This document shows positions 33,580 to 42,363 of a stretch of 64,000 nt of DNA, in pieces. The notes below the pieces were generated by a model. The model made no database searches and was not told the origin of the DNA. It saw only the letters and a program-made list of their open reading frames with translations. The stretch is taken from assembly GCA_951812755.1 (NCBI GenBank), contig OX638329.1:3790522-3854521 (forward strand), given 5' to 3'. A program made the translations under genes and the position numbers. This DNA comes from an uncultured Latescibacterota bacterium. GTDB lineage: Bacteria; Latescibacterota; UBA2968. How positions within the stretch are numbered: the first letter of the stretch is position 1; each line of letters opens with the position of its first letter.

Positions 33580-34323
33580 ATGGGAAAACTCGATGGCAAA
33601 GTAGCACTCGTCACTGGAGGAGGAACGGGCATCGGTCGCGCGGCGTCGCTGCTATTCGCCACAGAAGGCGCAGACGTCGCCGTCAACTACAGCCGATCTG
33701 AGGATGACGCCAACAAAACCTGTTCAGATATCGAAGCACTGGGGCGCAAAGCCATCGCCGTCAAAGCAGACGTATCGGAAGACTCCGCCGTTCGGCAAAT
33801 GGTAGATCGCGTAGTCGATGAACTCGGCCGCCTCGACATTCTCGTCAACAGCGCGGGCATGACGCGGTTCGTGCCCCTGGACGATCTGGAAAACCTGACC
33901 GAGGCGGATTGGGATCGCGCAATGGCCGTCAACGTGAAGGGTGCCTTCTTCGCGGCCAGGGCAGCAATCCCAAAAATGAAAGAAAGTGGCGGTGGAAGCA
34001 TCGTCAACGTCGCTTCCATCTCCGGTATCTCTGGAAAGGGTAGCTCAATTGCCTATTCCGCATCCAAAGCCGCGCTGATCTGCCTGACGAATTCCCTCGC
34101 CACCAGTCAAGCACCCGATATCCAGGTCAACGCCATCTCCCCGGGCTTTGTCGATACGCGCTGGGGAATTGGCTGGGACGCCTTCCGCAAACTCCATCTG
34201 GAAGCCACGCCAATGGGCCGCGTCGCAACCGGTGAAGACTGTGCCGACGCCATCCTCGGACTCATCCTCAGCCCCTTTGTCACTGGGGAAAATCTCATTG
34301 TAGATGGCGGGCGGAGCATATAG
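33580..34323 (+). CDS. SDR-family NAD(P)-dependent oxidoreductase
   Basis: A 247-residue classical short-chain dehydrogenase of the 3-oxoacyl-ACP reductase-like (FabG-like) group. Cofactor motif TGGGTGIGRA (about 12-21), NSAGM (about 90), catalytic Ser in NVASISGIS, and Tyr-x3-Lys in AYSASKAAL. The C-terminal NLIVDGGRSI is typical. AAAGGAG precedes ATG 33580 by 5 bases. It stands between a PhyH operon and an enolase-superfamily gene, so oxidation of a sugar acid or hydroxy acid is more likely than fatty acid synthesis (inference). Confidence 0.85.
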   Translation: MGKLDGKVALVTGGGTGIGRAASLLFATEGADVAVNYSRSEDDANKTCSDIEALGRKAIAVKADVSEDSAVRQMVDRVVDELGRLDILVNSAGMTRFVPLDDLENLTEADWDRAMAVNVKGAFFAARAAIPKMKESGGGSIVNVASISGISGKGSSIAYSASKAALICLTNSLATSQAPDIQVNAISPGFVDTRWGIGWDAFRKLHLEATPMGRVATGEDCADAILGLILSPFVTGENLIVDGGRSI

Positions 34324-34368
34324 AATTAGGAATTAAAAATTAGGAATTAAGAATTGGGAATGCGGAGT
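34324..34368. repeat. Short A/T-rich degenerate repeat between convergent genes
   Basis: The word AATTAGGAATTAA occurs twice with a third relative AATTGGGAAT, about 14 bases apart. It lies between the convergent SDR and enolase-superfamily genes. I see no hairpin with a T-run, so a terminator is not supported. Confidence 0.4.
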
Positions 34369-35418
34369 TCACTCAATCCGGAACTTCTCGCACATCTTTA
34401 AATCCAGCGAAATGCCCAGCCCCGGATCTTCGGGCACGGGCATGTGCGCGTCTTCCACGGCAAATCCATAGCCCTCTTTTGTAATGCACGCTTCCCTGAT
34501 AAACGGGCGCATTCCATAAGGCAACGTGGCATTTGGTACAGCCGCGCCTATATGTGCGTTAAACGCCGCCTGAATTGCATAGCAATGCCCCTCCATCTGG
34601 ATCCACACCGGGCATCCGGCTGCCTCTGCCATTGCCGCGGCCCGGATCACCCGGTTGATCGTACCCCCTACATTGACAATATCTATTCCATTGTGGCGCA
34701 AATGGTTCAGGATCAACCGCGTATCCGTGGTGTGGATCGCCAGAGGTGCCCGGCACTTCTGCCGCAAAATCTCGTACCACTCCGGATGCGCCTTGGGCAC
34801 CGGGTCTTCAAAGCATTCCACATTGGGATACTCCTGCAACGCATCGTCGATGCGCACTGTCTCCGACAGGGTATTGAACTTCTCATTTGGATCTATACGG
34901 ATCTTGTAGTCCGGTCCGCCTGCCTCGGTCATCCCCTTCACCTGCCACACCGTATCCCAGGGGCGCGCCTTGATCTTGTGTAGCTTAAACCCTCGCTTTG
35001 CGCCCTCTTCTGCGTGCTTGCGGGTCTCTTCCGGAGGCAGATAAGGCGACCAGTAATCCACCGGAACACGGTCTCTATGCTTGCCGTTGCCAATCAGCCG
35101 ATAGGCCGGTACCCCCAGCGCCTTACCCGCAATATCGAGAAAAGCATGTGCCCAGGGGCGCCCGAGATTGAACATATCCAGTTCCATCGGATTCTTGCCG
35201 ATATACTGCTGTGCCTGCTGCTCGGCCTGTGCCATCGAACGCCCTCCCTCCCCAATTCCCACAATGCCCTCGTCGGTATGCACCTGCACAATCACATAGG
35301 AATCCTCTTCCTCTGGCGTTGTCCCGCTCATCCCCCGCCAGGACACCATCGGCTCCTTATAGGAATCCTGCCAGGGCACGAACACGCGCATCTGCTCGAC
35401 TTTTGTAATTTTCATCAT
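34369..35418 (-). CDS. Enolase-superfamily protein with unusual third metal position
   Basis: A 349-residue member of the mandelate racemase/muconate lactonizing group. AAAGGAG precedes the ATG. The capping domain contains VIVQVHTDEGIVGIGEGG. Barrel motifs: KLHKIKARPWD with the K-x-K pair, Asp in IRIDPNEKFN, Glu in VECFEDPVPK. At the third ligand position, where Asp or Glu is normal, it has LAIHTTDTR. The His dyad region reads WIQMEGHCYAIQ. The same His substitution occurs in the 35759-36910 protein. It could be a dehydratase with an altered metal site. It is divergent from that paralog across a gap with a MITE-like element. Confidence 0.72.
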   Translation of the reverse strand: MMKITKVEQMRVFVPWQDSYKEPMVSWRGMSGTTPEEEDSYVIVQVHTDEGIVGIGEGGRSMAQAEQQAQQYIGKNPMELDMFNLGRPWAHAFLDIAGKALGVPAYRLIGNGKHRDRVPVDYWSPYLPPEETRKHAEEGAKRGFKLHKIKARPWDTVWQVKGMTEAGGPDYKIRIDPNEKFNTLSETVRIDDALQEYPNVECFEDPVPKAHPEWYEILRQKCRAPLAIHTTDTRLILNHLRHNGIDIVNVGGTINRVIRAAAMAEAAGCPVWIQMEGHCYAIQAAFNAHIGAAVPNATLPYGMRPFIREACITKEGYGFAVEDAHMPVPEDPGLGISLDLKMCEKFRIE

Positions 35419-35462
35419 GCCTCTCCTTTGCAAAAACAGCGATGAAAGATGCTAATAAATAA

Positions 35463-35614
35463 CTGATGTACGCATAGGCACACTATATTGCGCCTGTCAT
35501 TTTGAGCGGAGCGCAGCGGAGTCGAAAAATCTACTACCAACGCGGGTGGAACAGATGCTTCGGCTCCGTTCCACTCCGCTCAGCATGACAAAACCCCAGA
35601 CTTGCGTAACATCA
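35463..35614 (+). mobile_element. MITE-like element, copy 2 (152 bp)
   Basis: The ends CTGATGTACGCAT and TTGCGTAACATCA are the degenerate counterparts of copy 1's terminal repeats. The internal TGTCATTTTGAGCGGAGCGCAG and CACTCCGCTCAGCATGACA pair closely. It shares long blocks with copy 1 (for example AGATGCTTCGGCTCCGTTCC) but lacks the 37-bp hairpin insert. It occupies the middle of the 340-base gap 35419-35758. Confidence 0.7.
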
Positions 35615-35637
35615 CTAAATAATATATGTCAAAGTAC

Positions 35638-35667
35638 TTTACAATAGCATTCTAACAGGGCTATTAT
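35638..35667 (+). promoter_or_regulatory. Candidate promoter of the 35759 gene
   Basis: TTTACA (35638-35643) and TATTAT (35662-35667) are 18 bases apart. An inverted repeat AATAGC / GCTATT (35643-35648 and 35660-35665) overlaps both boxes. The gene begins about 90 bases downstream. Confidence 0.45.
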
Positions 35668-35758
35668 TAACCCGCCCCGTGATAAATAGCCTTGACGAAA
35701 TTATTTCTCGTGTGTAACGTCAGTAGTCAATTTGTGCAGGTATTCGGGGGAAAACTCC

Positions 35759-36910
35759 ATGAAAATCGCATCCATCGACATCATTACAGTCGTTGTTCCA
35801 ACCATACCCGGCCGTGTACACAGCGCATTATTTGGTCCTGCCGGCTGGGACCAGGTTCCCAAACGCATCATCAGGCTAAATACCGATGAAGGGATTTACG
35901 GACTGGGAGAGACCTCGCGCGGAACACCTGAAGAAGCAATTCGGCAGGGGTTTAACCAACTCAAAGGTAGAGACCCCCTCAAACTGAGCCTGCAAAACGT
36001 ATTCAGAGACGCCGCTACGCACCGCAATACAGTCATGCCTTTCAGAGACACGGTTGCGTCTGAAGACGGAGGCGGAACGCGCGATTGGGAGAGTTTGAAT
36101 GGCTGGGGAACTGGCGCGGCTTATGAGGCTTTTGAAATGGCTGTTTTTGACATCGTGGGCAAAATTCGAGGCTGCCCTGTTCACGAACTGCTCGGCGGTG
36201 CGTACAGAGATCGCGTGCCAGCAGATTACTGGATCGGCCACCAAACGCCCGAAGACTCCGCTCTTAATGCACGGCTCGGTTACGAACGCGGATTTCACGG
36301 CGTCAAAATGAAGTGTACCTCTGATGAACCAATGGTCGCTCGCGTACAGGCAATTCTGGAAGCCACAGATATATCGTTCAAATGCACAATCGATCCGAAT
36401 CAGAGATTTTATCGCCCGGCAGAAGCCATTGCATTGGCAAAACAATTCGAAGCAGTTGGCAATGTAGGCGTGCTTGAAGACCCAATGGCAAAATGGAACC
36501 TGGATTGGTATTGCCAGCTAAGAGCAGCAACGACAATCCCGGTCGCATTGCACCTGGCAAATCCCCACGACATCATCAACGCAATCAAGGTGGAAGCAGT
36601 AGATATTTTCAATTTGGGGGGCAGCATGTGGCAATTTATCTACAACGCGGCAATTGCCGATGCCGCTGGTATTCCCTGCTGGCATGGATCTGGAAATGAC
36701 CTCGGCGTAATGGAAATGGCCTATCTTCACGCGGCAAGTGTTCCTCGAAATTGCGTTATGCCCAGTGATTTTGTAGGGAGTTGGACGCGGGAAGACGACC
36801 TGATTGTAGATGGCATCCAATTTGAAAAGGGCGAAGCCATCGTTCCAACAAAGCCAGGACTTGGATGTGAACTCGATGAGGATGCCCTGGAAAATTACCG
36901 GATAAATTGA
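35759..36910 (+). CDS. Enolase-superfamily protein with unusual third metal position
   Basis: A 383-residue mandelate racemase-like protein. GGGGG lies 9 bases before ATG 35759. It has an N-terminal capping domain (RLNTDEGIYGLGETSRG), the K-x-K pair in GVKMKCTSD, Asp in CTIDPNQRFY and Glu in VGVLEDPMAKW. The third carboxylate position reads PVALHLANPHD, with His where Asp/Glu is expected. Later it has FNLGGSMWQ and CWHGSGNDLG rather than the standard Asp-His dyad. It is the first of a plus-strand pair with a sulfatase 30 bases downstream, suggesting a substrate that is both sulfated and a hydroxy acid (inference). Confidence 0.75.
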   Translation: MKIASIDIITVVVPTIPGRVHSALFGPAGWDQVPKRIIRLNTDEGIYGLGETSRGTPEEAIRQGFNQLKGRDPLKLSLQNVFRDAATHRNTVMPFRDTVASEDGGGTRDWESLNGWGTGAAYEAFEMAVFDIVGKIRGCPVHELLGGAYRDRVPADYWIGHQTPEDSALNARLGYERGFHGVKMKCTSDEPMVARVQAILEATDISFKCTIDPNQRFYRPAEAIALAKQFEAVGNVGVLEDPMAKWNLDWYCQLRAATTIPVALHLANPHDIINAIKVEAVDIFNLGGSMWQFIYNAAIADAAGIPCWHGSGNDLGVMEMAYLHAASVPRNCVMPSDFVGSWTREDDLIVDGIQFEKGEAIVPTKPGLGCELDEDALENYRIN

Positions 36911-36940
36911 CAAATGTTGATTTGAGGAAGTGAGGATCGT

Positions 36941-38332
36941 ATGGTAGATAAATTAAATATCCTGCTGTTTACAGCAGATGATTTGGGTTGCGATTCACTC
37001 GGTTGTTTTGGATCAAACGTGCCAGATATTTCCCCCAACCTGGATGCGTTTGCCGCAGAGGGTATGCGGTTCAGTCATGGGCATGTGAATGTTGCCATTT
37101 GTATGCCAAGTCGCAATGTGTTGAACACCGGGCGCTATAGTTATAACAATGGCGGAATGGGATTTTTCCATACATTTGAGGACACACCGACGATCATCGA
37201 AACATTGAGCGATGTGGGATATATGACTGGCCTTCTCGGAAAGGTGAATCATTCAACGCCAAAAGAGTCGATTACATGGGATTTTAGTCGGGATCAAGAA
37301 GACCTGGGTTTTGGCCGTAGCCCTCAGAAGTATGGGGCGTATTGTAAGAAGTTTTTCGAGAACTGTAAAAGTGCCGACAGTCCTTTTTATTTTATGGTGA
37401 ACTCTCATGATCCTCATCGACCGTTTTATAATCCAGATGAAGGACCAGGCGGTGATGCTGAGGTGCCATCGCGGTTGTATAGCCCCGATGAAATTGAAGT
37501 GCCCGGGTTTTTACCAGATCTTCCATTGATTCGCAAGGAAATTTCTTGGTATTACAATTCGGTGAGACGCCTGGATGATACATTTGGGGCGGTAATGAAT
37601 GCTTTGGAAGAGGCGGGATTGCGAGACAATACACTGGTCGCTTTTTTGTCGGATAACGGGATGGCTGTGCCGTTTGCCAAGTGTAATGCATATCTGGCGA
37701 GTACACGCACACCCTGGCTGGTGCGGTGGCCCGGTGTTGCAAAAGAGGGTGCGACATGTAGTGAACTGATGTCGGGCATTGACTTCTTGCCGACTGTGTT
37801 AGATGCGATTGGGCTACCTGCTTTGGATGGTGTGGATGGGCAATCTTTTGTGCCGCTGCTAAGAGGCGAAAAGCAGGAGGGTCGAGAGCATGTATTTACG
37901 CAGATTGATTCTAAGGCCGGTGGAGCAGCGACGCCGATGCGGTGTGTGCAGGATCATCAATTTGGGTACATCTTTAATATGTGGGTGCGAGATGACTATC
38001 GGTACCGCAATAACAATGAAGGGTTGACCATGCACGCAATGGAGGAGGCTGCACCGGGCAATCCAGATATTGCGGAACGGGTGCGGATGTTTCGGTATCG
38101 CGTGCCGGAAGAGTTGTACGATTTGGAGCATGACCCCAATTGTTTGAAAAACTTGATTGACGATCCAGAATACAGTGCCAAAGCTGATGAAATACGGGCG
38201 ATTCTACAGGCTCAAATGCAGGAAACCAATGATCCAGTTTTGGAGGCTTTTGAGAATCGGACATCGCCCGATGTGGTAACGCGTGTGTTCAATACTGTAT
38301 ATCCAGATCACGAGAATAGAAATAAAAATTAA
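36941..38332 (+). CDS. Cytoplasmic type I sulfatase
   Basis: A 463-residue sulfatase. The formylglycine motif is CMPSR with Cys54 (VAICMPSRNVLNTGRYS). Metal ligands: Asp13/Asp14 in FTADDLG and Asp/Asn in AFLSDNGMAVPF. No signal peptide. GTGAGG precedes the ATG by 6 bases. Its codon use differs from its neighbours: many G- or T-ending codons (ttg, gcg, gtg, ggt) where neighbouring genes prefer C-ending codons, which may mean separate origin. The stop is followed within 30 bases by a remnant of an ABC exporter gene. Confidence 0.83.
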   Translation: MVDKLNILLFTADDLGCDSLGCFGSNVPDISPNLDAFAAEGMRFSHGHVNVAICMPSRNVLNTGRYSYNNGGMGFFHTFEDTPTIIETLSDVGYMTGLLGKVNHSTPKESITWDFSRDQEDLGFGRSPQKYGAYCKKFFENCKSADSPFYFMVNSHDPHRPFYNPDEGPGGDAEVPSRLYSPDEIEVPGFLPDLPLIRKEISWYYNSVRRLDDTFGAVMNALEEAGLRDNTLVAFLSDNGMAVPFAKCNAYLASTRTPWLVRWPGVAKEGATCSELMSGIDFLPTVLDAIGLPALDGVDGQSFVPLLRGEKQEGREHVFTQIDSKAGGAATPMRCVQDHQFGYIFNMWVRDDYRYRNNNEGLTMHAMEEAAPGNPDIAERVRMFRYRVPEELYDLEHDPNCLKNLIDDPEYSAKADEIRAILQAQMQETNDPVLEAFENRTSPDVVTRVFNTVYPDHENRNKN

Positions 38333-38338
38333 GGCATC

Positions 38339-38462
38339 ACAAGACCTGAGGATGGCAATGAGAATTCTCGACATCCGACAAATAAAGCCCGAAGCGTGGC
38401 GAGTTCTCGCATGGTATGCGGATCAGAAACGGGCAAGCCGCGACCAATAGACCTGGAGATTC
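38339..38462 (+). pseudogene. 5' remnant of an ABC exporter gene
   Basis: The stretch AAGACCTGAGGATGGCAATG and the following 90 bases closely match the region around the start of the ABC exporter gene at 40509. The possible reading from ATG 38358 gives MRILDIRQIKPEAWRV, then a TAG at 38448; the intact gene begins MRILDIPQRKPEVWRG. Similarity fades at about 38462 (codons for TWRF against TFWRF). The duplicated leader includes the same ribosome site. It could be a decayed duplicate, or a short peptide retained as a leader of the DUF6785 gene. Confidence 0.75.
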
Positions 38463-38465
38463 TGA

Positions 38466-40424
38466 TTGGCCGGGGTACAACAACCCATAGCTGAACCGGA
38501 GATTCGTCCCTTTCGGCACGCCATAACGGCTCGATCCATTGCGCTTGGTACGCTGTGTGTGACTTTCATGGCCTGGGGCGGTCACTACACGCGTCACATC
38601 GGTCATACGACCAAGATGGCGCAGGACCATCTGCCCTGGGGCGTGATGGTCCCCTTTTTCATCATCGTTGTCATTCTCAACAAGGTCATCCAGGCCATCC
38701 GCCCAAGGGCTATGCTCACAAGAGCCGAGCTTCTCGTCATCTTTGCAATGGCCCTGATCGGATCCGCTCTGCCCAGCTACTTCATGGCGCACATGATCGC
38801 GAACATCGGTGCGCCCTATTACTTTCCATCATCCGAGAATGGTTGGGCGACCGAACTGCATCCGTATCTCGTCAACTGGGCAGTCGTAACGGATGTTATT
38901 GCAGCCAAATGGTTCTACGAAGGACTCCCTCGCGGCGCTTCGATCCCGTGGAGAGCCTGGCTTATACCACTGACCTGGCGCCTGGTGCTCGTAGGCGCAG
39001 TCGCCTGCTTCTGCTATTGCATCGTCGCGATCTTCCGGAAGCAGTGGGTCGAGAACGAGCGGCTCTCCTTCCCCCTGATGAAGCTGCCGATGAACATGGC
39101 AGACGAGGAGCCTCGTGGGTTTTTCACCGCCGGGTTCATGAACCAGCCTGTTTTCTGGATCGGTTTCGCTTTTGCGATCTTTCCGATTATGTGGAATATG
39201 GTCGGATACTTCGCACCCGTTTTTCCGACCATTCCAAGGGATTTTGGGCTTATCCAACTGGAGCGAGACTTTCCCCCCATCGAAACCCGATTCTACCCAC
39301 TGATCATCGGTGCCTCTTACTTCGTTGAGCTCGAAGTATCCGGAAGCATCATCATCTACTTCCTGTTCCTGACGTTTCAGCTTGGTATGTTCAGAAGACT
39401 TGGATTCGAAACCGGTCCACTGCGTGCAGACACTTCCGATTTTGAAAACTGGCAAGGACTTGGCGCACTTTTTGTCCTGATTCCCTGGGGGCTGTGGATC
39501 GCCCGCGGCCATTTGAAAGATGTCGTCAGAAAGGCATTTACAAAGGACCCCACGATAGACGATACTCAGGAGATGCTCTCCTATCGTTCAGCGATATTCG
39601 GACTCATCCTCAGTGCGATGTTCATCTGCGCGTGGTGCGTCGCATCGGGAATGACCGTATATGTGGCGTTTGTCTTCGTCGCCCTTGTCATTTTAGTCTG
39701 GCTTGGGATCTCAAAGATCAGCATCGAAACGGGGCTGATCAGCTCTCGCATCATACACGCGCAGTTCGCGACCTATCATATTGTTGGGCTCACAAACATG
39801 AACGCGCAGAGCATTGTGGCATTGGCGTTGACCTACACCTGGCACCGCGATCTGAAAACTGTCCTGATGGCTCCGATGGCCAACGCCACAAAACTCTTCG
39901 ATGATGTCCGCGAAGACCGGGGGAGAATGATTCTCGCAGTCGCGATCGCCGTTGCCGTTGTTGTGGGAGGCAGTGCCTATTACGCGATATCTTCCGGCTA
40001 CCAGACGGGCGCATACAACTACGGCAGCATCTACGCGGGATCCGTGCAGGCTGTGTTTGATCGGGGCGTTGGTTATATCCGCGACCCCTTCGCAATGAAG
40101 CGACATCTCGCCTTGTGGGGGCTGATCGGAGCTGCCGTCACCGTCGCCAATATGATCCTCCGCTATATCTATCCGACTTTTCCGCTGCACCCCATCGGCC
40201 TGGTCTCGGCAACCTCATACCCTGCCAATCGCACTATATTCTCGATTTTCTTCGCCTGGTTCGCCAAAGCCGCCATCCTCCGTATTGGCGGCATCAGCCT
40301 GTATCGCAAAGCCTCACCCTTCTTCTTTGGTATGATGCTGGGGTATTTTGTTGGTGTCGGAATTTCGTTTGGCGTTGACATGATCTGGTTTCCAGATGAC
40401 GGGCATTCACTCGCGCTATACTAA
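38466..40424 (+). CDS. Multi-pass membrane protein of the DUF6785/DUF6784 type
   Basis: A 652-residue integral membrane protein with about 12-14 hydrophobic segments (for example LLVIFAMALIGSALPSYFMAHMI, VILVWLGI, MILAVAIAVAVVVG). It resembles the DUF6785/DUF6784 proteins of Poribacteria and Latescibacteria genomes, and more distantly OPT-type transporters. Function is not known; transport of a small organic compound is plausible. It starts at a TTG with GGAG 7 bases upstream; the start lies at the edge of the ABC-gene remnant, so its translation signals may derive from that duplication. It is 84 bases upstream of the complete ABC gene. Confidence 0.62.
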   Translation: MAGVQQPIAEPEIRPFRHAITARSIALGTLCVTFMAWGGHYTRHIGHTTKMAQDHLPWGVMVPFFIIVVILNKVIQAIRPRAMLTRAELLVIFAMALIGSALPSYFMAHMIANIGAPYYFPSSENGWATELHPYLVNWAVVTDVIAAKWFYEGLPRGASIPWRAWLIPLTWRLVLVGAVACFCYCIVAIFRKQWVENERLSFPLMKLPMNMADEEPRGFFTAGFMNQPVFWIGFAFAIFPIMWNMVGYFAPVFPTIPRDFGLIQLERDFPPIETRFYPLIIGASYFVELEVSGSIIIYFLFLTFQLGMFRRLGFETGPLRADTSDFENWQGLGALFVLIPWGLWIARGHLKDVVRKAFTKDPTIDDTQEMLSYRSAIFGLILSAMFICAWCVASGMTVYVAFVFVALVILVWLGISKISIETGLISSRIIHAQFATYHIVGLTNMNAQSIVALALTYTWHRDLKTVLMAPMANATKLFDDVREDRGRMILAVAIAVAVVVGGSAYYAISSGYQTGAYNYGSIYAGSVQAVFDRGVGYIRDPFAMKRHLALWGLIGAAVTVANMILRYIYPTFPLHPIGLVSATSYPANRTIFSIFFAWFAKAAILRIGGISLYRKASPFFFGMMLGYFVGVGISFGVDMIWFPDDGHSLALY

Positions 40425-40508
40425 TTAGGTAGCGGATTATTCAGAATATTCATAAATTTACATGTCTATGTTGATTTTACGAAGGTCTCGCAAGACCTGA
40501 GGATGACA

Positions 40509-42359
40509 ATGAGAATTCTCGACATTCCCCAGAGGAAGCCCGAAGTATGGCGAGGTCCCGCCTGGTCTCCAGATCGGGAACGGGCAAACCGCGAATGGGA
40601 AACCTTCTGGCGATTTTTCAAGTACCTGTATCCCCACAAGACAAAAGTCATCCTCGGGATGCTATTCATCATGGTAGGCGTTCCGCTCCGTGAGATAAGC
40701 GTCTTTGTGAATCGATATCTGGTCGATGACGTCATCTTGAACATCGACCTGCCAGTAGATCGCCGCTTGCAGCTTTTATTTATTGTCTTTGGTATCAAGT
40801 TCCTGATGTATGTCATCTCGAATGTCTCTCAGATAACACGGCGTATCCTCGGGTGGTATATCGACATGAAAGTCACCATCCACCTGCGCACGCTCTTCTA
40901 CGACCACCTCCACAAACTTTCCCTGGGCTTTCTTCAGAGTCGGCCCATCGGCGAACACATGTATCGCAGCACCGCCGACGTCGGAGGTGGCCTGATTACC
41001 ATGATCACCGACGATGTTCCCAATGCGATTACCATAGCCTACCGGATTATCTGGACGGGCATCATCCTCAGTCTGGTCGATCCCTATCTCACATTGCTGA
41101 TTTTTCTCTACTCCTTTCCCTACACAGCCCTATCCCACTACTTCTACACGCGCCTTCAGAGAGTCCGCTGGGACATGAGAATGCAGGCACAGTACCTGAG
41201 GTCGATCTTGAGAGACGGTATAGCCGCGACCAAAACCGTCAAAGGTTTTGGCCGTACGCGCTGGTCTGCCCGCCGATATGCATCGACTTTTATCGAGAAC
41301 CGCAGATACTGGATCAAGTACCGCGTTCTACATATCTTTACGCACCAGGGCGTTCTGTGGTTTCTCTCTGAGGGCGTTGAAAAAGTGCTGTGGCTCTACG
41401 TGGGTTACCACACCATGACCGGGGAGTTGAGCATCGGAGAATTCAGTGTTGTGTTTTTCCTCGCCCGGCAATTTGAAGGCCCGATGGAGAGAATGATCAG
41501 GCTGATCCAGAGCATTCGCCTTCAACTCGTCCAGGCCGAACGCGTCCTGCAAACCCTTGACGTTCGCCCCCAGATAAGCGATGCGCCCGATGCGAGCACC
41601 ATGCCATCCCTCAGCGGCACAATCGAATTCAGAAATGTGGGATTCGAATACGTATCGGGACAGCCCGTGCTGGAAAATATCAATATCACAATCCGTCCCG
41701 GAGAGCGCGTCGCATTCGTGGGACCAAGTGGCTCGGGCAAGACCTCGATGCTATACCTCATCTTGAGGCTTTACGATCCCACCACTGGATCAATTCTCGT
41801 AGATGGACTCGACCTGAAAAACGTCCGGCTCTTGAGCTACCGCAATCAACTCGGCGTTGTGCTTCAAGACACCTTTTTATTTTCCGGAACTGTTCGCGAA
41901 AACATCCGCTATGGCAATCTAAAGGCTTCGGATGCAGACGTAGAGGAAGCAGCGCGCATGGCCGCGCTTTACGACGCCGTCACCGCCCACCCGGAGGGAT
42001 TTGAAAGAGATATTGGAGAGGGAACGAGATTATCCGGCGGACAAAAGCAAAGAATGGGTATTGCCCGCGCCCTGGTCAGAGACCCCGCTGTTTTCATCCT
42101 GGACGAGGCGACTTCGAACCTGGATTCTCGGTCGGAAGAACACGTCATGGACACAATCTGGAACGTATCGGAAGGGCGAACCACCGTGATGGTTTCTCAC
42201 AGACTCATGACAGTTCAAAAAGCAGACCGAATCTACGTTCTGGATCAGGGCAGAATTGTCGAAAACGGCACACACGATGACTTGTTGGAAGCAAACGGCC
42301 TCTATCGCCAAATATGGGACGAGCAGATGCAGTTGGGTACAGATAGTGCAGCCGATTGA
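40509..42359 (+). CDS. ABC exporter half-transporter
   Basis: A 616-residue type IV ABC exporter half. An N-terminal 35-residue cytoplasmic stretch precedes six helices (about 45-330). Motifs: Walker A VGPSGSGKTSML, signature LSGGQKQRMG, Walker B FILDEATSNLD with catalytic Glu, H-loop VSHRLMT. GAGG is 6 bases before ATG 40509; the ATG 6 bases earlier abuts the ribosome site. It resembles the exporter half at 45029 (both have EHMYR...AD in the coupling region: EHMYRSTADVGG and EHMYRASADTGA) and the two may pair, though both have complete ATP sites. It converges on the MacB-like permease. Confidence 0.86.
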   Translation: MRILDIPQRKPEVWRGPAWSPDRERANREWETFWRFFKYLYPHKTKVILGMLFIMVGVPLREISVFVNRYLVDDVILNIDLPVDRRLQLLFIVFGIKFLMYVISNVSQITRRILGWYIDMKVTIHLRTLFYDHLHKLSLGFLQSRPIGEHMYRSTADVGGGLITMITDDVPNAITIAYRIIWTGIILSLVDPYLTLLIFLYSFPYTALSHYFYTRLQRVRWDMRMQAQYLRSILRDGIAATKTVKGFGRTRWSARRYASTFIENRRYWIKYRVLHIFTHQGVLWFLSEGVEKVLWLYVGYHTMTGELSIGEFSVVFFLARQFEGPMERMIRLIQSIRLQLVQAERVLQTLDVRPQISDAPDASTMPSLSGTIEFRNVGFEYVSGQPVLENINITIRPGERVAFVGPSGSGKTSMLYLILRLYDPTTGSILVDGLDLKNVRLLSYRNQLGVVLQDTFLFSGTVRENIRYGNLKASDADVEEAARMAALYDAVTAHPEGFERDIGEGTRLSGGQKQRMGIARALVRDPAVFILDEATSNLDSRSEEHVMDTIWNVSEGRTTVMVSHRLMTVQKADRIYVLDQGRIVENGTHDDLLEANGLYRQIWDEQMQLGTDSAAD

Positions 42360-42363
42360 GATC

